From Microcella putealis (GTDB lineage Bacteria; Actinomycetota; Actinomycetes; Actinomycetales; Microbacteriaceae): a DNA stretch of 64,000 bases. Below, one piece after another: positions 35,212 to 44,559 of this stretch; within the stretch, counting starts at the first letter, position 1, and the number at the start of each line of letters is the position of its first letter. Made by a program: the position numbers and the translations under genes. A model generated the notes under the pieces. That model saw only the letters and a list, made by a program, of their open reading frames with translations, made no database searches and had not been told where the DNA came from. The stretch lies in assembly GCF_004216575.1 (NCBI RefSeq), contig NZ_SGWW01000005.1, positions 101,328 to 165,327 on the forward strand. Reading direction: 5' to 3'.

Positions 35212-35966
35212 CGCGAGCGGAACTGCCCCGCCGCTGACAGGCGATCGGGCAGGATGCGCGCGAGAGCGGCGATGACACGCCACCGCACCGTCGGAATCAC
35301 GACGCTACGCCCGCGGTCGATCGCCCGCAGTGACTGGCGCACGACGGTCGGCGCGTCGAGCCACAGCGCCTCGGGAATGCCCGACACGTCGACCCCCATG
35401 CGCTCGTGGAACTCGGTGCGGACAAACCCCGGGGCAATCGCCGTCACGCTGACGCCGCGCGGCCCGTAACTCAGATTCGCCCAGCGGGCGAACGAGACTC
35501 CCCAGGCTTTCGCGGCGCCGTAGGTGCCGCGCGGGGTGAACGCGGCGACGCTCGAGACGATCGCGATCCGTCCGCCACCGGTGGCGAGCATCCGGCGCAA
35601 CGCCGTCTGCGTGAGCCGCAGGGGCACGGCGACGTGAATCGCGAGGTGCTTCTGCTCGTCGTCGGGGTCGGTGGCGGCGAGATCTCCGCCGATGCCGTAG
35701 CCCGCGTTATTGATCAGCAGGTCGACGGGCTTCTCGAGCGCCGCGACGCGCGCGTCAACGGCCCGCACCCCGTCGTCGGTGTGAAGGTCAGCGGCGAGAG
35801 TCTCGACCACAACGCCGTGTTCGTCACCGAGCTCGCGCGCGACGCGCGCCAGGCGCTCACCGTCTCGCGCGACGAGCACGAGCCCGGTGCCGCGGGCGGC
35901 GAGTTGGCGGGCAAATTCGAGTCCGATGCCTGCGGTGGCACCGGTGATGAGCGCGCGGGAGGTCAC
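35208..35966 (-). CDS. Short-chain dehydrogenase/reductase
   Basis: The 252-residue NAD(P)-dependent oxidoreductase starts at GTG 35966 (MTSRALITGATAGIGLEFA). The cofactor motif TGATAGIG, the structural NNAG (about 79-82), catalytic Ser region IAIVSSVAAF and YGAAK (Tyr and Lys) give a classical SDR. The substrate is unknown. Its stop codon is interleaved with that of the convergent LRV gene in a shared CTAG (35208-35211). An upstream in-frame extension overlaps the G6PD-like gene and is rejected. Confidence 0.9.
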   Translation of the reverse strand: MTSRALITGATAGIGLEFARQLAARGTGLVLVARDGERLARVARELGDEHGVVVETLAADLHTDDGVRAVDARVAALEKPVDLLINNAGYGIGGDLAATDPDDEQKHLAIHVAVPLRLTQTALRRMLATGGGRIAIVSSVAAFTPRGTYGAAKAWGVSFARWANLSYGPRGVSVTAIAPGFVRTEFHERMGVDVSGIPEALWLDAPTVVRQSLRAIDRGRSVVIPTVRWRVIAALARILPDRLSAAGQFRSR

Positions 35967-35976
35967 GGGGCTGAGC

Positions 35977-37398
35977 CTAGGCCCCGTGCGGCGGCGCGAG
36001 GGGGCTGCGCCACGCCTCCGGCCCGGCGGAACCGGCGGGGTACTCCTCGAGCGGCACGCTGCCCTCACGCCAGGCGGCGAGCACCGGGTCGATGAGCTGC
36101 CAGCAGAGCTCGGCGGCCTCGGCGGGGACGCTCAGCAGCGGATCGCCATCGAGCACGCCGTCGAGCACTTCGCCGTACGCGGTGAGCTCGCCCGCACCGA
36201 AGGCGGTCTCGACGACGACACGGTCGAGGTCGAGCGGGTCGCCTGGCCCGTTCAGGTCGAGCTCGACCGCCAGGTGCTCGGGCGTGAGCGACACCGTGAT
36301 GCGCGGCGCCTCCCCCGCTCCCGTGAAGCCGCTGGGTCGATGCGCGACCGGCTTGAGCGTCAAAATGGCGTCTTTCGCCGGGCGCCCGACCGCTTTGCCG
36401 CTGCGCAGCGTGAAGGGAACGCCCGCCCAGCGGGTGTTCTCGACCGTGAGCACGAGCTCGGCGAGGGTTTCCGTCTCGCGGCTCGGGTCGACGCCGTCTT
36501 CCGTCTCGTACGCGGGCACGGTCGTGCCGTCAAGCTCGCCCTCGGTGTACCGCGCGCGGCGCGACGACGCGGCGGCATCGTCACCACGCACCCGCATGGC
36601 CCGCAGCGCCTGCACGAGCGAGCCGTGCAGATCGGCCGGCTCGATTGCCGCGGGCGCCTCCATTGCCACGATTCCCGCGACCAGCAGCAGATGGCTTTGC
36701 ACCATGTCGACGAGCGCGCCGGCGCCGTCGTAATACCCGGCGCGCCCCTCGAGGGCGAGCGTCTCGTCGTAGACGATGTCGACGCGGGCAACATGCTCGC
36801 GGTTCCACACGGCCTCGAACAGGCGGTTCGCAAAGCGCAGGCCCAGCAGGTTGACGACGGTCGACTTGCCGAGGAAGTGGTCGACGCGAAACACACACTC
36901 GTCGGGGACGAGGCCCGCGAGCAGGCCGTTCAGACGGGCCGCACTCTCGGCGTCGAAGCCGAACGGCTTCTCAAGCGCCAGCCGTGTGCCCTCGGGCAGG
37001 TCGCCCGGCTCGAGCGCGGCGATGGCGTCGATCGTGACCGACGGCGGCAACGCGAAATACAGAATCGCCGGATGCGCGGCCGAGCCCACCAGCTCGGCCA
37101 ACGCCTCGCGGTCGGTCGCGTCAACGCTCGCCCACCGTGCGGAGGCAACGGTCGCGTCAATCGCGCGCTGCGCGGCGGCGCGGACGTCACCCGTCAGCTC
37201 ATCGAGGCCCACCTCGAGCGCCTCGCGCACCAGCTGCTGCCACGCGGCGTCGTCGTGGTCGCCATGGCCCGCGCCGATGAGCTCGACGCTCAGCTCAGGA
37301 GCGCGGCCGAGGGCGCCGGCGAGCCCGGGCACGAGGAGGCGCTTCGTGAGGTCTCCCCCGGCACCGAGGATGATCAGGGTCGTTTCTCTGGCAGCCAT
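35977..37398 (-). CDS. zwf: Glucose-6-phosphate dehydrogenase-like protein
   Basis: Family of NAD(P)-dependent enzymes feeding the pentose phosphate pathway. The start is ATG 37398 (MAARETTLIILGAGGDLTKRLLVPG), 473 residues. The nucleotide loop LGAGGDLTKRLL, EKPFGFD (about 151-157) and substrate-site RVDHFLGKSTV (about 174-184; the family consensus is RIDHYLGKE) are present. It is a standalone, divergent copy, not linked to opcA, gnd or tal, so it may be a secondary isozyme. A 68-codon upstream extension overlaps the divergent GH15 gene and is rejected. Confidence 0.88.
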   Translation of the reverse strand: MAARETTLIILGAGGDLTKRLLVPGLAGALGRAPELSVELIGAGHGDHDDAAWQQLVREALEVGLDELTGDVRAAAQRAIDATVASARWASVDATDREALAELVGSAAHPAILYFALPPSVTIDAIAALEPGDLPEGTRLALEKPFGFDAESAARLNGLLAGLVPDECVFRVDHFLGKSTVVNLLGLRFANRLFEAVWNREHVARVDIVYDETLALEGRAGYYDGAGALVDMVQSHLLLVAGIVAMEAPAAIEPADLHGSLVQALRAMRVRGDDAAASSRRARYTEGELDGTTVPAYETEDGVDPSRETETLAELVLTVENTRWAGVPFTLRSGKAVGRPAKDAILTLKPVAHRPSGFTGAGEAPRITVSLTPEHLAVELDLNGPGDPLDLDRVVVETAFGAGELTAYGEVLDGVLDGDPLLSVPAEAAELCWQLIDPVLAAWREGSVPLEEYPAGSAGPEAWRSPLAPPHGA

Positions 37399-37449
37399 CG
37401 GGTCACCGTAGCGAGGAAGTCTTCGAGGTGCGTCTGATTGGATGGCGCC

Positions 37450-39228
37450 ATGGCGGAACCCCTCGAGAACTACGCCCTCGTCGGAGACTGTCGTTCGGCC
37501 GCGCTCGTCGGCCGCAGCGGCTCGATCGACTGGCTGTGCATGCCCCGATTCGATTCGGCCTCGCTCTTGGCGCGCATCCTCGGCAACGAGGCCCACGGTC
37601 ACTGGTCGCTGAACCCCGTCGGTGAGACCTCGTGCACCTCACGCCGCTACGACGAGGACACCTTCGTGCTCATCACGCGGTGGGAGACGCCGACGGGCGT
37701 CATCGAGGTCACCGACTGGATGCCCATCGACAACGGCGAGAGCGACCTCGTGCGGCGGGTGACCGGCCTGGACGGCGAGGTCACCGTCGAACAGCTGCTG
37801 CGCATCCGATTCGATTACGCGGACGCGATGCCCTGGGTGCGCCAAAGCGGCACCGACGACGCGCCCGAGCTCACCGCGATCGCGGGGCCCGACGCCGTCG
37901 TCGTGCGCGGCCCGCGATTCACGCCCGTTGACCACGCGCACCGCGCCGAGTTCACCGTGCGCGCGGGCGAGACGGTCGACACGGTGCTGAGCTGGTTCCC
38001 GTCGCACAAGACGCCCCGGCCGGCGCAGAACGTCGACGAAATGCTCGCCTCGACGCGCCAGTGGTGGCACGACTGGGCGACGACCTGCGCCCCGCCCGGC
38101 GCCTACGACGAGCACGTACGCCGCTCGCTGCTCGTCTTGCGGGCCCTCACCCACGAGTCGACGGGCGGCATCGTGGCGGCACCCACGACGAGCCTGCCGG
38201 AAGAGATCGGCGGCGGCCGCAACTGGGACTACCGCTACGTCTGGATTCGCGACGCCGCCCTCACGCTCGAGTCGCTGATGATTCACGGCTACCAAGACGA
38301 GGCGAGCGCCTGGCGCGACTGGCTGCTGCGCGCGATCGCCGGCGACCCCGAAGATATCCAGATCATGTACGGGCTGTCGGGCGAGCGCTACCTGTACGAG
38401 CGCGAGATCACGAGCCTGCCCGGCTATGAGGGCTCGGCGCCCGTGCGGGTGGGCAACGGCGCCTACGACCAGTTCCAGGGCGACATCTTCGGTGAGCTGA
38501 TGATTGCGTTGGAAGACGCCCGCGAGCTCGGCGTGCACGAAGACGACTTCTCGTGGTCGCTGCAGGTGCGACTGCTCGACTGGGTGTCGACGCAGCTCGA
38601 CCGCACCGACAACGGCATCTGGGAGATTCGCGGCGAGCTGCGCACCTTCACCCACTCGCGCGCCATGCTGTGGGCGGCATTCGACCGCGGCATTCGCGCG
38701 GTCGAGAAGTTCGAGCTGCCCGCCTCGATCGAGGGCTGGGTCGCCGCGCGCGACCGACTAAAGGTCGAGATCGAGGAGCGCGGCTTCGACGCGGAACGCG
38801 GCCACTACGTGCAGCACTACGACACGACCGAGGTCGACGCCTCGCTCCTGCAGCTCGCGCAGATCGGCTACGTCGCCTACGACGACGAACGGATGCTCGG
38901 CACCGTCGCCGAAATCGAACGCACGCTGCTGCGTAAGGGGCTCCCGCTGCGCTACCGCACCGAAAGCGGCGTGGACGGGCTGGACGGTGACGAGCATCCC
39001 TTCATCACCTGCGCGTTCTGGCTCGTCGAGCAGTACGCGCACGGCGGGCGCCTCGCCGACGCCGAAGCCCTCATGGAACGCCTCGTCGGAATCACGAACG
39101 ACGTCGGGCTCTTGAGCGAGGAATACGACGTCGACAACGAGCGCCACCTCGGCAACACGCCGCAGGCGCTGTCGCACCTCGCGCTCGTGCGCGCCGCCGA
39201 CGCAATCTCGGAGGCGCGAGCGGGGTGA
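37450..39228 (+). CDS. Glycoside hydrolase family 15 protein (glucoamylase/trehalase type)
   Basis: The 592-residue protein starts at ATG 37450 (MAEPLENYALVGDCRSAALVGRSGSIDWLCMPRFDS), the N-terminal domain of bacterial GH15 enzymes. The (alpha/alpha)6 catalytic domain carries TTSLPEEIGGGRNWDYRYVWIRDA (in pieces at about 245-268), and LLSEEYD near the end, expected to hold the base. No signal peptide is visible, so it acts on intracellular glucans or trehalose. Actinobacterial GH15 trehalases look the same at this level. It overlaps the S4 gene by GTGA. Confidence 0.88.
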   Translation: MAEPLENYALVGDCRSAALVGRSGSIDWLCMPRFDSASLLARILGNEAHGHWSLNPVGETSCTSRRYDEDTFVLITRWETPTGVIEVTDWMPIDNGESDLVRRVTGLDGEVTVEQLLRIRFDYADAMPWVRQSGTDDAPELTAIAGPDAVVVRGPRFTPVDHAHRAEFTVRAGETVDTVLSWFPSHKTPRPAQNVDEMLASTRQWWHDWATTCAPPGAYDEHVRRSLLVLRALTHESTGGIVAAPTTSLPEEIGGGRNWDYRYVWIRDAALTLESLMIHGYQDEASAWRDWLLRAIAGDPEDIQIMYGLSGERYLYEREITSLPGYEGSAPVRVGNGAYDQFQGDIFGELMIALEDARELGVHEDDFSWSLQVRLLDWVSTQLDRTDNGIWEIRGELRTFTHSRAMLWAAFDRGIRAVEKFELPASIEGWVAARDRLKVEIEERGFDAERGHYVQHYDTTEVDASLLQLAQIGYVAYDDERMLGTVAEIERTLLRKGLPLRYRTESGVDGLDGDEHPFITCAFWLVEQYAHGGRLADAEALMERLVGITNDVGLLSEEYDVDNERHLGNTPQALSHLALVRAADAISEARAG

Positions 39229-39596
39229 GCGAGGCGGTGCGCGTCGACGCGTGGGCGTGGGCGATCCGGCTGTTTTCGACCCGATCGGCGGCGACCGCGG
39301 CGTGCAAGGCCGGCCACCTCAAGGTGAACGGCAGCACGGTGAAGCCCGCGCACCCCGTCAAGCTCGGCGACACGGTACGGGCGCTGACCCCGGGCGGCGA
39401 GCGCATCGTCGTGGTCACGGGGCTCATCACGAAACGCACGTCGGCGCCGAAGGCCGCCGAAAACTACGACGACCGCACCCCTCCTCCCCCAGCGAAGGAA
39501 GAACGCGTGCTGCCCGTGCTGCGCGAGCGCGGCGCCGGACGGCCGACGAAGCGCGACCGGCGCGAGATCGAGCGGCTGCGCGGCCGCGCCGAGTAG
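39225..39596 (+). CDS. S4-domain RNA-binding protein (HslR/Hsp15-like)
   Basis: The 123-residue protein has an S4 domain at 3-60: VRVDAWAWAIRLFSTRSAAT, CKAGHLKVNG and KLGDTVRALTPGG. A basic tail (PTKRDRREIERLRGR) fits the Hsp15 family, which rescues stalled 50S subunits carrying tRNA. The start GTG overlaps the GH15 stop, so it is probably co-transcribed. The role in this organism is inferred from family only. Confidence 0.85.
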   Translation: MSEAVRVDAWAWAIRLFSTRSAATAACKAGHLKVNGSTVKPAHPVKLGDTVRALTPGGERIVVVTGLITKRTSAPKAAENYDDRTPPPPAKEERVLPVLRERGAGRPTKRDRREIERLRGRAE

Positions 39597-39599
39597 CGC

Positions 39600-39635
39600 A
39601 TGCTCGACGGTGCCTGAGAAAGCGGCACGGAGCAT
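39600..39635 (+). terminator. Possible stem-loop terminator after the S4 gene
   Basis: An imperfect inverted repeat (39600-39614 with 39624-39635, with a small internal bulge) lies just after the S4 gene stop and before topoisomerase. There is no strong T-tract, so it may be a weak terminator or an RNA-processing hairpin. Confidence 0.3.
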
Positions 39636-39656
39636 CCGTGTTATCGGCACACTGTC

Positions 39657-40613
39657 GTGATGCGCCTGCGCCGGACCTCGACCGACGACCCCGGATTCGC
39701 GCGGCGGCGACGGGGCCGGGGGTTCTCGTACACCGACGCGAACGGGCGACCCGTGCGCGACGCGGAGGTGCTTGCGCGCATTGACGCGCTCGCGATTCCG
39801 CCCGCCTGGCGCGACGTGTGGATCTGCGCCGCCGAGAACGGGCACCTGCAGGCGGCGGGAACGGATGCCGACGGGCGGCGGCAGTACCGCTACCACGAGG
39901 CGTGGACTGCGCGCGCCGAGCGCAGCAAGTACGCGCGCGTGCGCGCTCTCGCGCAGTGCACGACGGGGCTTCGCCGCACCATCACCGCCGACCTGCGCGG
40001 CGACGACCCCGAGCGGCGGGCCGCCGCGATCGCCGCGCGGCTCATCGACGTGCTCGGGGTGCGACTCGGCGACGAGCGCTACGCGGCCGAGCGCGGCACG
40101 ATCGGCGCGCTCACCCTCGAACGCCGCCACGTGAGCGTCGATGGCGACCGCCTGCTGCTCGATTTTCCCGCGAAGTCGGGCGTGCAGTGGCTCGCCGAGC
40201 TGCGCGACCCCGAGCTCGCCGACGCGCTCGCCCACGTTCCGCGCGGCGCGGCGACGCGACTGACCGCCTGGCGCCACGATGGAGACGAGCACCGGCTCAG
40301 CGCGCGCTCGCTCACCGCCTATCTCGCGGCGGGCAGCGGATGCCCCGTCACGCCCAAAGACCTGCGCACGCTGCTCGGCTCACGCACGGCCGCCGAGGTG
40401 CTCGCCCGAACCGGAGCGGTCGCGCGCCGCGAACAGGACGCGGTGATTCGAGCGGCCGTGGATGCGGTGGCCGACACCCTGAGGAACACGCGCGCCGTCG
40501 CCCGCTCGTCGTACATCGACCCGCTCGTCATCGAGCGCTACCGGCGCGGCCGCGTGGCCACGCTCAGCCGGGCGGGCGTCAGCGACCGGGCCTACGCCGA
40601 ACTCGTCGGCTAG
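39657..40613 (+). CDS. DNA topoisomerase IB
   Basis: Poxvirus-type monomeric topoisomerase IB that relaxes supercoils through a 3'-phosphotyrosine. The 318-residue protein begins LRRTSTDDPGFARRRRGRGFSYTDANGR and continues with IPPAWRDVWIC, both typical of bacterial TopIB. The catalytic region includes RYHEAWTARAERSKYAR, KDLRTLLGSRTAAEVL and the nucleophile Tyr in ARSSYIDP near the C-terminus. The start is GTG 39657 or the adjacent ATG 39660. It is found sporadically in actinobacteria and is non-essential beside TopA. Confidence 0.9.
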   Translation: MMRLRRTSTDDPGFARRRRGRGFSYTDANGRPVRDAEVLARIDALAIPPAWRDVWICAAENGHLQAAGTDADGRRQYRYHEAWTARAERSKYARVRALAQCTTGLRRTITADLRGDDPERRAAAIAARLIDVLGVRLGDERYAAERGTIGALTLERRHVSVDGDRLLLDFPAKSGVQWLAELRDPELADALAHVPRGAATRLTAWRHDGDEHRLSARSLTAYLAAGSGCPVTPKDLRTLLGSRTAAEVLARTGAVARREQDAVIRAAVDAVADTLRNTRAVARSSYIDPLVIERYRRGRVATLSRAGVSDRAYAELVG

Positions 40614-40622
40614 GACGCGCGC

Positions 40623-41579
40623 TCAGGACAGGCCGAGCGCCTCGAGCGAGGCGCGAATCGCGCTTGCGCTGTGGTGCAGCTGCCGCTCCTCCTCCGCTGA
40701 GAACGGGGTGTCGATGACGCGAGACACGCCGCCCGCGTCGACGATGCTCGGCACCGACAGGGCGACGCCGTCGACACCGTGATAGTCGCTGAGCACGCTC
40801 GAGACCGGCAAGATCGCGCCCTCGTCGCGAAAGATCGCCTCGACGATGCGCGCGCCCGACAGTCCGATCGCATAGTTCGTCGCACCCTTGCCGGCGATGA
40901 CCGTGTACGCGGCGTTCTTCACGTCGTCGGCGATCTCGTCGAGCTCTTCGACGCTCAGGTTCTCGCCCGCGTCGTCACGCCAGTCGCGGATCGGAATCGG
41001 CCCGATGCGGCTCTGCGACCACAGCGGGAACTCGCTGTCGCCGTGCTCGCCCACGATCATTGCGTGCACGCTCGACGCGCTCACGCCGAGGCGCTCGGCG
41101 AGGCGCCAGCGCAGGCGCGACGAGTCGAGCACGGTTCCACTCGAGAACACCCGCGACGGCTCGAGCCCGCTGAAGCGCTGGGCGGCCACCGCGAGCACAT
41201 CGCAGGGGTTCGTGACGAGCATGAAAACGGCGTCGGGCGCCCGCTCGACGAGCGCCGGCATGAGGTCGCGCAGAATCTCGACGTTGACGCCCGCGAGATC
41301 GAGTCGACTCTGCCCCGGGTGCTGCTTCGCCCCCGCCGTGACCACGACCACGTTGGCCCCCGCGACGACGTCGAGGTCGGCGCCGCCCGAGATCGCGCTC
41401 GAGCCGGTGAACGGGGTGCCGTGGGCGAGATCGAGAATCTCGGCGTTCACGCGCGCCTCATCGATGTCGTACAGCACGACCTCGCGGGCGGTTTCGCGAA
41501 TCAGGGAGGCGTAGGCGAGCGCGGTGCCGACGGCACCGGCCCCGACGATGGCAAGGCGAGAGTTCTCGAGAACGGGCAT
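40623..41579 (-). CDS. ldh: L-lactate dehydrogenase
   Basis: NAD-dependent reduction of pyruvate to L-lactate. The start ATG 41579 gives MPVLENSRLAIVGAGAVGTALAYA, with the Rossmann GxGxxG. HPGQSRLDLAGVN carries the substrate-loop Gln (KPGQTR in homologues), which marks lactate rather than malate dehydrogenases. VTNPCDVL and the catalytic His motif VGEHGDSEF are intact. The length is 318 residues. Stops of this gene and topoisomerase face each other 9 bases apart. Confidence 0.95.
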   Translation of the reverse strand: MPVLENSRLAIVGAGAVGTALAYASLIRETAREVVLYDIDEARVNAEILDLAHGTPFTGSSAISGGADLDVVAGANVVVVTAGAKQHPGQSRLDLAGVNVEILRDLMPALVERAPDAVFMLVTNPCDVLAVAAQRFSGLEPSRVFSSGTVLDSSRLRWRLAERLGVSASSVHAMIVGEHGDSEFPLWSQSRIGPIPIRDWRDDAGENLSVEELDEIADDVKNAAYTVIAGKGATNYAIGLSGARIVEAIFRDEGAILPVSSVLSDYHGVDGVALSVPSIVDAGGVSRVIDTPFSAEEERQLHHSASAIRASLEALGLS

Positions 41580-41636
41580 GCATCCACCCTGGCCGAGCAC
41601 GGGGATGCTGTCGAGGGACCTTCGGCCTTTCCCGGT

Positions 41637-43082
41637 TTATGCCCGGGTCGCTTCGGGGTCGACCATCGACGCGAGAAGCGTGACGAGCATCCCCTCGGCC
41701 GTCTCGTGCGGAAGCGTCTCGATGAGCGCCGTGAGCGGCGCCTGCGCGGCGGTCAGCCCGCCCGCCGTCACCCCGAGCGCGGCAAGGGCCTCGGCGGGCG
41801 ACGCGGCGGAGGCGAGGCCCGCCGCAAGCGGTGCCGCGTCGACGGGCGGCACGCCGCGCACCTCGTCAGCGGCGGCGTGCAAAGCGGCGGTCAGCTCGTC
41901 GAGGCGATCGGCCGTCACGGGCGTGATCGTGAGGTGCGTCGTACGCGGCAGTCGCGTACCGTCGGGCTGCGCGAGCCCCGGCTGCTGCTGCAGCACGAAA
42001 CCACGGCCACGCACGGCGTCGGCCAGGTGGTGCGGGTCGACGCGCCGATCAGGGGCGACGGACTCATCGGCGGCGACCGCGAACAGCGGGCCGACGGGTG
42101 AGCCGACCACGCGCATCCCGTCGATGTCGTGCGCCGTCGCGATGAGCGCGTCGGTCGCGGCTCGCGTGCGCTCGACGAGCGAGCGGTACCCGTCGACTCC
42201 GAGCATGCGCGTGATCGCCCAGGCCGCCGCGAGGGGGCCGGCCGGTTTCGACCCGAGCAGTGTCGCGTTCACGACGGGGTAGCCCGGCCAGCGGGTCGTC
42301 GCGAAGTACTGCGCGGCGTGCCGCTCGCGGCCGCGGTGCAGCAGAATGCTCGCCCCCTTCGGCGCGAACCCGTACTTGTGCAGGTCGGCCGACAGGCTCG
42401 TGACGCCGGGAACACGGAAGTCCCACGCGGGCACCCCCGGCCACCAGGGCAGCGCAAAGCCGCCGATGCACGCATCAACGTGCACCGCGACCCCCGCGTC
42501 GGCCGCGCGCGGCGCGACCGCCCCGATCGGGTCAAGCCCCGCGAACGGATACGACGGCGCACTCAGTACGACGAGCGCCACGTCGGGGCCGAGACGGCGG
42601 ATGATCGCCTCGGGGTCGACGGCGCCGGTCTCCGCGTCGACGGGAACCAGATCGAGCGCCAGGTCGAACAGGTGCGCCGCCTTGTGAAACGCGGCGTGCA
42701 CGGTCACGGGCGCGAGCAGCCGCGCCCGGCCGTCGCCACCGCGAGCCCGCCACGTGTCGCGCGCGGTGCGCACCGCGAGCAAGCAGCTCTCGGTACCGCC
42801 GCTCGTGACCGAGCCGACGATGTCGGACTGCTCGCCGTCGCCCGCGCCGAACAGCGGCCGGGCAAACGCGATGAGCTCGCGCTCAAGGTGCGCCACCGAC
42901 GGGAAGGTCGTCGGGTCGAGGGCGTTCACCCACTGCAGGATGCCCGCCGCGTCGTGAGCGAGCTGCCCGAGCCCCTCGGTTCCGGAGTCGTATACGTACG
43001 ACAGCACGCGGCCGCCGTGGGTCGCGGCGTCGTCGCGCGTCAGCGCGCGCAGCTCGGCAAGAATCTCGTCGGCGTTGCTCAT
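41637..43082 (-). CDS. PLP-dependent decarboxylase/lyase of the sphingosine-1-phosphate-lyase type
   Basis: Fold-type I PLP enzyme. The 481-residue protein starts at ATG 43082. TSGGTESCLLA (about 93-103) binds phosphate, HVDACIGGFALP (201-212) holds the ring-binding Asp, and SADLHKYGFAPKG (231-243) has the Schiff-base Lys, K236. The HKYGFAPKG context is closer to sphingosine-1-phosphate lyases than to glutamate or aromatic decarboxylases. There is no membrane anchor. Its start overlaps the transporter stop (ATGA), so the two genes form one unit. The substrate is unknown. Confidence 0.8.
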   Translation of the reverse strand: MSNADEILAELRALTRDDAATHGGRVLSYVYDSGTEGLGQLAHDAAGILQWVNALDPTTFPSVAHLERELIAFARPLFGAGDGEQSDIVGSVTSGGTESCLLAVRTARDTWRARGGDGRARLLAPVTVHAAFHKAAHLFDLALDLVPVDAETGAVDPEAIIRRLGPDVALVVLSAPSYPFAGLDPIGAVAPRAADAGVAVHVDACIGGFALPWWPGVPAWDFRVPGVTSLSADLHKYGFAPKGASILLHRGRERHAAQYFATTRWPGYPVVNATLLGSKPAGPLAAAWAITRMLGVDGYRSLVERTRAATDALIATAHDIDGMRVVGSPVGPLFAVAADESVAPDRRVDPHHLADAVRGRGFVLQQQPGLAQPDGTRLPRTTHLTITPVTADRLDELTAALHAAADEVRGVPPVDAAPLAAGLASAASPAEALAALGVTAGGLTAAQAPLTALIETLPHETAEGMLVTLLASMVDPEATRA

Positions 43083-44497
43083 GCGGCGGGGCCCTCGTTC
43101 GCGACATCCGCGGGCGGCGCGGGGCGCGCATCCGCCTCGATATCGTCGCGGCGCAGTCGGTAACGACGCAGCAGCAGGATGCTCGCCCCGAGCAAGACGG
43201 CGGGAACGATGCTGAAGGCGATCACGATGCCCGTCACGGCGGAAGCGGGTTGCGCGACGGTCTGACCGCCCACCGACTCGATGTACCCGGTGAAACTCAG
43301 GATGACCGTCAGCACCGTCGCCCCGAGCGCCATACCGGCCGTCTCGCCCGCGGTCCACACGCCACTGAAGACTCCGGCGCGGTCGGTGCCGCTCGCGCGT
43401 GCGTCGTGCGCGATGACATCGGGCAGCATCGCCAGTGGCAGCGCCTGCATGCCGGCATAGGCGACGCCGGCGAGCGCGACCGGCAGGTAGACCCACGCGC
43501 CCGGCGCCCAGACGAGCCCCGTGATGGCGAGCGCCGCGACCGCAAAGAGAACGCTCGCGATGAGGTAGCCGCGCTCTTTGCCCGTGCGGCGCGCCACTCG
43601 ACCCCAGACGGGGGCGAACAGCAGGGCCGGGGCGATGAGCGCGAGGAAGAGCAGCGTCACGGCGTCTTCACTGCGCAGCACGTGGGTGGCGACGTACTGC
43701 GCGGCCGCAAGCATGGTGCCGGTGGCGAGGCCCTGCAGCACGAAGGTGCCAAGCAGGGCACGGAACGGCTGGCTCTCGCGCAGGGCGAGGATCGCGAGTC
43801 GGTAGTGGGTGCCGAGGCTGACCCGCTGCGGCTCGCCGCGCTCGGCTCGCCGGGGGGCGGCGAGCGACGCCGGCGTGAGGCCCGCGGCGATCACGAGACC
43901 CGCGACGACCGCCATCAGCAGGTAACCCTGCGAGGGGGTCTCGCTGAGCCCGCGCAGCAGCGGGCCACCGGCACCGAACAGCAGGATGGCCGCGGTCAGC
44001 ACCACGACCCGCCACGTCAAGAGCCGGGTGCGCTCGTCGTAGCGGGTGGTGAGCTCAGCGGGCAGGGCGATGTACGGCACCTGGAACAGGCTGAACGAGG
44101 TGGCCGTCAGCATGAAAGCGACGAGCACCCAGATCGCCCCCACGGTCGGGCCGACCTCGATCGGCACGGCGAAGGTGAGGATGAAGAAGACCGGCAGGGT
44201 GAGCGCGCCGACCAGCATGAGTCCGCGCCGCGAGCCGGTGCGGGCGAGCGCCCGATCGCTGAGCGATCCGATGAGCGGGTCGATCACGACGTCCCACAGT
44301 TTGGCGAGGCTCACGATGAGGCCCGCGACGATCGCGGTGACGCCCAGGTTGTCGGTCAGGAAGTAGACGAGGACGAGGCCCGGGAGGGTTCCGAAACCCC
44401 CGGTACCGAGAGAACCGACCGCGTACCCGGCGATCGTGCGGGCGGGTACGCGGTCGGTCGGTGGTGCTACGGCGTCAGAGGCGCTCCGGTGCGTCAT
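43079..44497 (-). CDS. GPH-family cation symporter (MelB-like MFS)
   Basis: The 472-residue membrane protein has about 12 helices. The glycoside-pentoside-hexuronide signature lies near residues 66-90 (WDVVIDPLIGSLSDRALAR and TGSRRGLMLVG), with VPYIALPAEL in the next loop. GPH carriers import sugars or sugar-like compounds with H+ or Na+. It is translationally coupled to the S1P-lyase-like gene, suggesting that the transported compound or its product meets that enzyme, but no sugar gene is adjacent. Confidence 0.88.
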   Translation of the reverse strand: MTHRSASDAVAPPTDRVPARTIAGYAVGSLGTGGFGTLPGLVLVYFLTDNLGVTAIVAGLIVSLAKLWDVVIDPLIGSLSDRALARTGSRRGLMLVGALTLPVFFILTFAVPIEVGPTVGAIWVLVAFMLTATSFSLFQVPYIALPAELTTRYDERTRLLTWRVVVLTAAILLFGAGGPLLRGLSETPSQGYLLMAVVAGLVIAAGLTPASLAAPRRAERGEPQRVSLGTHYRLAILALRESQPFRALLGTFVLQGLATGTMLAAAQYVATHVLRSEDAVTLLFLALIAPALLFAPVWGRVARRTGKERGYLIASVLFAVAALAITGLVWAPGAWVYLPVALAGVAYAGMQALPLAMLPDVIAHDARASGTDRAGVFSGVWTAGETAGMALGATVLTVILSFTGYIESVGGQTVAQPASAVTGIVIAFSIVPAVLLGASILLLRRYRLRRDDIEADARPAPPADVANEGPAA

Positions 44498-44559
44498 GCC
44501 CGGAGCCTACCGACGGAGACGGCCGCTAGGGCCGCTACGCACTCGACGCGCTGGGCGCT

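Noticed and set aside
36001..37400. Plus-strand open frames opposite the G6P dehydrogenase-like gene
   Set aside because: They show no conserved motif, while the minus strand carries EKPFGFD and RVDHFLGK.
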